64,000 nt of DNA from Symbiodinium natans. Its lineage: Eukaryota; Sar; Dinophyceae; Suessiales; Symbiodiniaceae. Shown piece by piece: positions 47,001 to 56,000 of this stretch. The position numbers and the translations under genes are program-made. The notes below the pieces were generated by a model. The model saw only the letters and a program-made list of their open reading frames with translations. It did no database searches and was not told the origin of the DNA. Location: the NCBI GenBank assembly GCA_905221605.1, contig CAJNDS010000549.1, positions 1-64,000 on the forward strand, given 5' to 3'. Positions within the stretch are counted from its first letter, which is position 1; every line of letters begins with the position of its first letter.

Positions 47001-50000
47001 GGTGGAATCGGTGGGTCCAGAGGAAAAAATGCCCAATGCGGAGATTGGAACTGTGTCGGCTGCAGAAGAGAGAGTGGTGGATGTGGTACCTGTCATTCAG
47101 GAAGGTGATCCTGGAGATTTGGAGGACGGAGGGAAAAAGTTGTACGTTACGACTGAGGAGGTCTCTTCGTTTGGTGCCAAGAATCTTGCCATTCAGGGAG
47201 AAAAAGAAGCTTCTGGAATAGCTGGAGACACGGAAGATCTGAAAGATGAGGCCTGGAGCGCCAATGATGCGCGGGTCAATGCGCCAGACAGTACCTGGAG
47301 TGCGAAAGAGGCACGGGTAGAGGTGCATATGGTGTCACGTTCCGCGGACGACTGCAACAATGGGGCGCAGGTCTCCATAGCAGCTGACGACGGAGGTTCA
47401 CAGGTGGACGCACTGGTGCAACCTGAAGTTAGCAGCGAGGAACGAAATAGCAAGGGCTACACCGGAGCCGATGAGGCAGCTGTGGTCAATGATGGTGGCA
47501 ATTCTCCTTTGGAAACCATGGAGCCAAAGGAGCCTGCGGTGGAAGAAAATGTACCTGCCGCGGATGAGCAATCCAATAGCCCTGCAGTGGAAGAAAATTT
47601 GCCTGCTGCAGAAGGTGTGACAAAAGACTCCAATGATGGGTCCGCTCCCATGAAGGGGGAAGTATTGCCGTCTGAAAGCTCGCCGGAAGTCGACACCGTG
47701 CGAACTGCAACAGATGAGGCAAAGCCATTGGCTGGAAAAAAGGAAGGTCCTGAGCCCCTGGAGCACAAGATGGATGATCTTGTGGGACTCGTGCAGGAGC
47801 AGGACGAGCAGTGTGACCCAAAGGTGGAAACAAAGGATGGTTCAGGAGCCGATGATACAGAGATGGTTTCTGAAGAGCATGCAAAGAAAGTGCCCCGAGC
47901 GGGAGCCTTGGATTCACCTGGGGAACATTGCTATCAAGAGGGAGATCAGATCGTTGGTCTAGTGCGCTGCATCAATGGGTATGGAGCCTTTTTGGACCAT
48001 GGTGATGTGAATGTATTGATTCCTGCAGAAGGGAAGAACACACATCTATTCAAATTTGGTGATACTGTCAATGGAACAGTGAAAAGAGTGGAAGATGATG
48101 GTACCGTGATCTTGGACACCTTTCTGGTTTTGGAAGAGGACAAGGAGGACTCTTCTTCGACGCTGCGCAAATGGAAAGACAGCGGCTGGAGTACGTGGTG
48201 GACAGATTCATGGTGTGCTGGTCAATGGTACCAAGATTCTAACAGTCAATGGGACTGGAAATGGGAGGAAGAGCAATCCGATGAATGGTTTGCTGATCAG
48301 GAGTTATCCTCAGAAGAACGAGAGGAAAGGCAACTCTATGGAGAAAAGATCTATAGAGCTCTTCTTGAGGATGGAAAGGCTGATAAGGCCTATGTGGGCA
48401 AAATCACTGGGATGCTGTTGGGTCGTACAATGGAAGAGATACAGGAGTGTGTTGCAGACCATGCATTCCTGGATGCGGAAGCTCGGCGTGCGTATGGCAT
48501 CTTGCAAAGTGATGGTTGGAAGCCCGACGGTACAGAAGGTGCAGGCCTGGGAAAGACATCCACCTTTTCCCGAAAACAGTACCACAACGCGCTCTTCGAA
48601 CTGGCGTGTAAGAAAAGGAGATTTACTCGACCAGTTGTGGGTGAAGCGGTGGCAACGTTGCTGAGTCAAGGCAAAGATGAACTTTGGAACGCGCTTTGGC
48701 TGGACACCAAGCGATTTTTGCAGAAGCTTGATGGTGCAGTGGAATCCATGAGTAAAAGGGAGAACAAGCCAATTGAAGCCTACATGGATCCCGATCAGTA
48801 CAAGAAAGCTCACCTGACGCCAAAAACTGTGTCGCTGGGGTACAGTAAACTGTGCAAGTTTTTCAATCAGGGAAGGTGTCGCAATGGAGATGAGTGTTCC
48901 TATGAACATCGTCGTTATGGTGAAGGTTGGCCAGGAGGAGGACCAACTGAGCCAAAGAACAGCCAAAAAGCTGGAGACGAGGATGGGGACATTGGTGACC
49001 CTCCTACGGAAGAAGGCACAGTGGACGAGGCACAGCAGGAGCGGGAGGATTTCGCTTTCAAAGCCAAGTACAACTTTGGTAAAGGTGCATCAAAGGGTGA
49101 ACCGGTGTCAGTCGAGCCAAAGAGGCAGATGTGTCTGTGTTACAACCAAGGAGAAGGTTGTAAATATGGAAATTCCTGCAGATACTCGCACGATGAAAAG
49201 ACGGTTTTGGAAGGGACTTGGGAGCCCGGCAGATCCTGGGAAAAAGCGTCTCGGAAGGCCCTAAGGGAAGCAGGGTTCCATCATTGCTGCTTCGACTACT
49301 ACCTCAGAGGGAGATGTCGCGTGCGATATGGCTGCAAGTACTCTCACGAAGGAAGAACGGCTGGCCCAATTGAAGCATCTGGTGAACTTGGCGAACCATG
49401 TGTCATTTCAAAGGGGAAGAGGATTGGAGATTCCCGACAGGAACGCCTTTCAACCACCGGTAAGTGGGGGAGCAGAATCTTCGTCATCCTCGGCACCAAA
49501 AGCGCTGCAAATGACCAATGTGTCACAGGAAATCGGTGAAGGTGATACACTGGATGGAACGGATGGAGAGGTACAAAAGGATTCGGTGGCAGAGTCTACC
49601 GCGGTACGTCTTCAGGGTCCTGAAGAGCCAATAGAACATTGGATGGCTCGCAACAACCACTTGTGGGTGTATACACCTCACGTAAGTGATGTTATGATCA
49701 AGCTGGGTGTCACCAATGTCAAAGAGCTACAAGAGTATATCTTTGTGGAGGATTTGGTGGAAAAAGGAGTTAACAAGGTGACAGCCTGCAAAATTCTGCA
49801 ATTGGTGGGTGGTGTTCAGTACCGGCCAATGTCGCCGGATGTGGCTGTGTCTACCAACGCGTCGGTACGCATGGAGCAATCTTCTGGAAGCCGAGAAGCT
49901 GGAAGAGATGGGGTGAGAACTATTTCTCAGGTGCGTGAAGCTGAAGGTCCTGGTACAAAGGAGATGCCGCGAGGGTCTTATCGAGAGATTTTCGACACCG

Positions 50001-53000
50001 GCAAGTACCGTGACGCATGGACGCTTGCGCAGAGATCCCCGCTGTGCGTGCAGAGGTTGCGATTGGTGGGAGTTGGAATGCCACCGGTGAACCCGCCAAC
50101 AAAGGCGTATCGGTCAAGATCAAACCCTGTGAAAAGGGGAAGGCCCTTGCTGGATAAAAAACAGGTGCGACAGGTGCCACGCTCTCGCTCACAACGGCGA
50201 GTGCAGCCGGCGGAAGTGGTGGAAAAGCCAAAGCCGCTGGAACCAGTTAAGCCCCGTGGTGGTTTGTCGTACCCATTCAGCAGAGCGTGGGCAGATTTGG
50301 TGGATGATGATGATCAAACGGGAGCTTTGGTCTCCTATGCAGATTCCTCAGGTGATTCAAGCGAGGAAGAAACCAATAGCGCGAGACACCTGAGGGAAAT
50401 CTTTTTGCGAGAAAGGGATTCACAAAGAACTGCGATGTGTGGCAATGTTCCAATGGCTGGTTCTTCAAGCCCCAATGATGGGCAGAAAAAATCGGTTCAC
50501 CTTGGCGAAGGGCGCGACAAAGCGTCGCGGGGGGAGACCCGCCAAGAAGTGACTTCTCAAGTTTTTTCGCTACCACAACCTTCTCGTCGAACTGAACAAT
50601 CTCAAAAAAGAGCAAGGGATGGCTCAGGTATGGTTGGTTCGCTGGCGGTGGGCTCCACGGATGAGGTTTTACCTGGGCAAGGTGTTGCTGGACAGGTGAA
50701 TGTATCTGAAAGCGCTCAAGTTCTTCCTGGGCAAGAAGTGGCTGGACAGGAGACGGCGCTGGAAGGAGCAGTGCAAATTTCTGGCGAGGAGACTGACCAA
50801 AAAGAAGGAGAAGGTGGGAGCAATGAACTTCGTGGTGATGGTGCGAAGACATTGGATGTTCGTCCGGTGAAGAAAGACCCTCAGCAATTGCTTATTAAAG
50901 GGCTTCTGAATCGGATTTATTGGAAGGTTGCTGTCGGCAAGTTGCCTGTGGGGCAAAGGGACTGTCAGAAGGGGTCCAATAAGATGGATCGAAATTTGGT
51001 TATTAGCATGTCATCCGAAGGTGCAAGTGAACAGGATTTGAACCTGGCACTGGAGGACGATGCTGATCAGTCAATGGATGATGGTGCAATGGTGGTTATG
51101 GTGTATGATCCACGAACGCTGATTCAGTCGCCAACAACTGATTGGGTTATGCGTCGCGGTTTGACCGATCGTACCATCTGGCCGGCAATAGCGACTGCAG
51201 CACAGAGGATATGTGCTGAAATGGTTTAAGTGGATGAATTGAATGCCCAGCTAGGGACTGGGACACTCCTTTTTCAAAGGAGAGATCAAGGATATTATGG
51301 TGATTTGCATCATTCGTTCCATGACAATCCGTGCTTGCCGGTGGTGGGAAATTATCCTCTCTCGGTGATGGGTGCATTGCTATCTCCTGGTCTGGAAGGG
51401 GAATTCAGAAATACTGATAAGTTTGGAACTGCTATGGAGGCAATTGCCTACGATTGGAGCCGCAGTCCAGGCATGGAAGTTCACGTCGAACTTATGGCGA
51501 GGGTAGCCAAATTGGTTGCTCCGTTCCTTACCCTAGGAGGCCAAGGGTCAGTGGTGAATTCGGAATTTCTCTGGCGGCGCGGGAAGGCTCAATTGATGGA
51601 GTTTCTTCAGGCGGCGACATGCGCTGATCAATTGGAGGTTCTCTGGAACAGGATGGACGACGATGCTGACGAGGAAGTGGATCCTTCAACAACGGTGCTG
51701 GAGATTCTTGGACAGGAAGATGCGGTACTTGATCAAGGGAACAATGAATCCCTGATTCCCATTGAAGATACTGGAGGTGAGACAATTGGTGACACTGGAA
51801 GGGATGGCAAAGCGCCAGAAGTTTCTCCAGAAGAGGAGACATCCAGTGGGTCGTCAAGATTGGCTGGCACAAGGATGTTCTTGTGGTCAGTGTACTCTCG
51901 CGTTGCTTCCAACTGGGATTTCTCTACGCAGGACCGCACTACTGGTAAGATCTTTGACAGCACAAAGGGGTATCCTGGTGAAGGACCAGACAATGGTGAC
52001 GATTTTTCCTCTAAGAGGAACTTACCCTGGATCTCTGAAGACTACCTCGACGAAGTGGTGTCAAAAAAGATGGAAAGGTCTTCAGATATGGATGGGTTGG
52101 ATGGGTTTGTTCCGGAAAGTGAGGGACAGTTGGAAAAGGTAGAGGTGGCGAATGTTACTGCCTCTAGAATTCTTATGGCTCTTTGGAAAAAGGGATATAG
52201 AGCTGGGTATAGGAGGTTGTGTCGTTTGAATGTATCTGGATGCAAGGTTGGAGCAATGAAGCATCCAATCAAAAGGGTGCAGAAGATCGGCACTAGAAAG
52301 GCCTTCGTGAAAATATTCAATGTTTTTGGATCGTCTCAGCGTGGCTCAGGAGCTGGCGGAAAACCAATCATGAAGGTGGTAGGACCAAGGCCAGGTTTTC
52401 CAGCTGTACTCCAAGCATCAAATACTGATAGCGCCTTGGGTGAAGGGAGCAGTTCTCAGGTACGTGGCAATGTTCATGTAGAGCAGAATCGCCCTATGGA
52501 CCGGTACGAGGCGGAGCGCTTGGAGAAGAGGAAGAAAGGCTTCTGCTATTGGTTCAGCAGGGGAAAAGATCGCTGCAAACTTGGTGAACACTGCAAATTC
52601 ATCCATTCAGAAGATGATGTGGTGCTGCAATCGTATTGGTGCAAGTACTATGTGGCTGGGAGACACTGCTTCTCTGGAAAGGAGTGTAAGTACTCACATG
52701 ATGCAACTGGTGTAAGGTGTAATTATCCAGTTTGCTCAGTCTGGGAAGTGCCGTTATGGGGACAAGTGTGTCTTTGAGCATGGTGATCCGCTGGAGGAAC
52801 AGAGGCCAAGGTCTCCAAGGACGCCCCCAAGGGATGGTCCAAGGAGAAGTTCTGGTGCAAAAGGTGGAGAAAAGGAGATCTCTCCTGAACGGTTCGATGA
52901 AAATGAGGAGGATTTCATGGTTTATGACGATGATACCAAAATGGTGGAACTGTTGATGGAGGCGATTTCATTTTTGTCCAATGGCAAGTCAGATTTGGCT

Positions 53001-56000
53001 CGTGCAGAGGCGGACCCAGTGTTCAAACTCCTGAAGTTCAAGGGAGACGCTGAACTGATGGATAGAGAATGGTGCTCATGGACCACTGGTATGCTGTCCT
53101 TGCTGGAACTTCACGAAATAGTGAAGTCGTATGAGGTTTCGCTGGCGGAGGTGGAAGAATGGGTCAATGACCTGAGGATATGGTTTGAGCGAGCCAACGT
53201 TGAAGAAGAGAGAGATCCCAAAAGGGGCAAAAAGAGGTCCCTAGAAAGGGAGTCCAACAAGGATATTCCTGCCGAAAAGGAGGTGGTTGAAGCTTCGGAG
53301 ACGGATGTTGCCGTTGAGGAAGAGGTGAAAAAGGTCAAAAAGAAGAGGAAAACTGCAGCCAGCGAGGATCCTTATACTCTCATGGTTCCAAAGCCGAAGA
53401 AGATGCCGGCGATCATTGAGAAGGGTGGATCATCATCCAATGCGGTGGTTTCTGCAGAGGAAAAAGCCTCTTCGAGAATGCGCACAAAGTCAAGCGTCGT
53501 GGGAAAGACGAAGAAGAAGGAGAAAAGTTCAAGCCCCAAGAAGGAAGAGGTGGTAGTGGTGACAGGTCCTGAGGAAAAGGATCGTTCCTCTGATGTGGAT
53601 GCGCAAGCGTCTACCACTGTGGGTGCAGAGCTGGGTCAATCTTGCCAAGCGATTGAGGACGCGAAGAGAGAAGGATTGGTATCCTCAATTCAAAGGTGCG
53701 TGCAGGATCCTGTTCTTACAGTATCGGACCTAGAGTATGTTCTGCTGCGACTTCACCTCAGCATCGATACCCATCGGAAGAAGAAGTGACTGGATGGTAT
53801 GGATGAAGGGATGGTTTTTCTCTTTCTGAAGACAGGTGTGCGGGATCAGCCAATGCGCTGAAAATACGGTGGTTACTATTAAGGGTATGGAAATCCCTGA
53901 TAGTAGAAGTCAGTAGCTTTTTGCGTAGCGAAGACCACGGTTCGTGGTGAAGAAGACCGAAGAGTCTTCAATGACAAGAGGATCATGGTGAAAAAAGATT
54001 CTCTGTGGTTAGTGGGTTTAGCCAATGAGCTATAAATTCGTCCTGGATGACGTAAAACCATAATGTGCATTTCAAGCAGCTGGCTGCTGCCCTAATGGCA
54101 GTTTTTGGCCAAAGATCTGCACCTCCAATGTGTCCTAGGAAATCCTAGGACAGGGGGAGTGCGGAGCTGCAGTTGGTATTGTAGAAAGGAGTTGGTGTTG
54201 AAAGTTGAAGGGTCAATGTACCTGCTGATCTACATGGCTCAAGACTGGGCCATGCGCCTGGTAGCAAAGAGAAGTTTTGAGTTCCTGTTGTTTGCTGGTT
54301 GGTTCAGGGTGAAATCTTTGGCGACTGTTGGGGTTGGTTTCCTCTCCCTTTCGGTTGCCCCCGTATAGGGTTTAGGGTTTAGGGTTTAGGGTTTAGGGTT
54401 GAGGGTTTAGGGTTTAGGGTTTAGGGTTTAGGGTTTAGGGTTTAGGGTTTAGGGTTTAGGGTTTAGGGTGGTTTCGAGTGAAGCAAGGTCTGATCGATCC
54501 TCACACCATGGCATCTGCCTGAGAACAACAAGGGCTTTCGGCAGACATTCGGGGTCTTGAAGGCTTTCGGGTGTTTGGGTTTTAGGGTTTAGGGTTTGGG
54601 TTTTGGGGTTTTAGGGTTTAGGGTTTAGGTTAGGGGATTCGGGCTTAAGATTTAGGTCTTGAGGGCGGGGTTTAGGGCTTCGGGTTTCGGATTTTGGAGT
54701 TTGCCTTTGTTTGGGTCTTTGGGTTGAGGTTTTAGGGTTGAGGGATTTTAGCTTCCAACCTAGAGAGCCAAGGCCCATAAAAACGGCCATGTCAATAGCA
54801 TTTTTGCATTACGAACATAAAGCCTAAACCTAAACCTAAACCCTCCACCCCAAACCGTACCTAGGGATTAGGGTACAGGGCTTACAAAGACTAGGCTCTA
54901 GACCCTAAGCCCTCCCTAAGCCCTCTTGTCTGAGGCACGAAGCCATCAACACCCTGAACCCTGAACCTCGAACCTTTCCTTCCGGCCTTCAAGCCTTTCT
55001 CATAGGTTCTTCCTCGAAGATATGAGGTACTGCCATTTACAAGCATTCTTCTCACTATCATCACTGGTATTCTTAAGCCCTGAACCCCTGTTTGCGCTCT
55101 CAACCCTTGCGGCGTTGAACCCTATGTCCTGAAAATTAGGGTTTAGGGCTTCGTGCCCTAAAGCCCTAACTCGTTTCGGGTTTAGGGTGGTACCCTTGAC
55201 GGGTCCCTTTGTCAAGTAACCAACCCCAAAAAAAGTGTGCCCCTAATACGATGTGGGTACTGGGCTACCCAGGGCTCGCTTCAAAATCCCTTTAAGCAAA
55301 AATGGCCACCATTTTAATGATTTAAATCCTAGGTTGCTGGGCATCCGAGGTCGACAAAAGGCACTCTCAATCCTCAATCCTAAATCCTAAGGGTTTTGGG
55401 TTTAGGGTTTAGAATTTCGGGTTTGGGGCCTAGGGTTTCGGGTAACGGGTTTAGGGTTTAGGGTTTAGGGTTTGGGGTTTAGGGCCCAGGGATAGGTTTT
55501 AGGGTCTGAGCCCAGTAAGGGTGCCCTGTTTCCTGCCACCGCAGACTTCCGGAATCCACTCCGGCGCCCAGCGTATCGGAGAAGGCCACCGTGAGTTGAA
55601 TCCTAACCCCGAAGGTTTAGGGTTGAGGGTTTAGGGTTTAGGGTTTAGGGTTTAGGGTTCAGGGTTTAGGGTGTACGGTGTAGGGTTTAGGGTTTAGGGT
55701 TTAGGCCCAGACCGGTGGGAGGATCCCAAAAGTAGATCCCCTAAGGTTTCCGAAGAATGACACAATAGTAGTATAGAGTACTTATTTGGGGGTTCGACAT
55801 TTTGGATCCTTTCAGGGGTCTCAAACTGATGTTCTTTTGGCTGCCCTAAAAAATAGGGGGCCACTTCACAACAGTAACCCCAAAAGGGGACCCCAATTAA
55901 GTTTGAGAAGCGGCCATATAGGCCTGAAGGCCGAGGGTATGTGCTCCACCAGAAGGCGTTCTACTTCTACTGAACTCCTTCACTGTTGAAGCCGTACAGC

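Larger units (their letters stand above)
45687..54365 (+). mobile_element. Element 2: LTR retroelement without pol, CCCH-finger proteins (8,679 bp)
   Basis: Two 206-bp LTRs (TG … TA) differ at one base. The target duplication TAGGG flanks it (45682-45686 and 54366-54370) inside a TTTAGGG run in a Rab4 intron. The primer-binding site is identical over 13 nt to that of element 1, and a purine tract precedes the 3' LTR. About 7.9 kb of coding-like sequence encodes gag-like CCCH proteins; I see no protease, integrase, RT or RNase H motif in any frame. It is probably mobilised by enzymes from a related Copia element. The coding frame changes about three times and has one in-frame stop. Sense orientation with Rab4. 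Confidence 0.93.
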
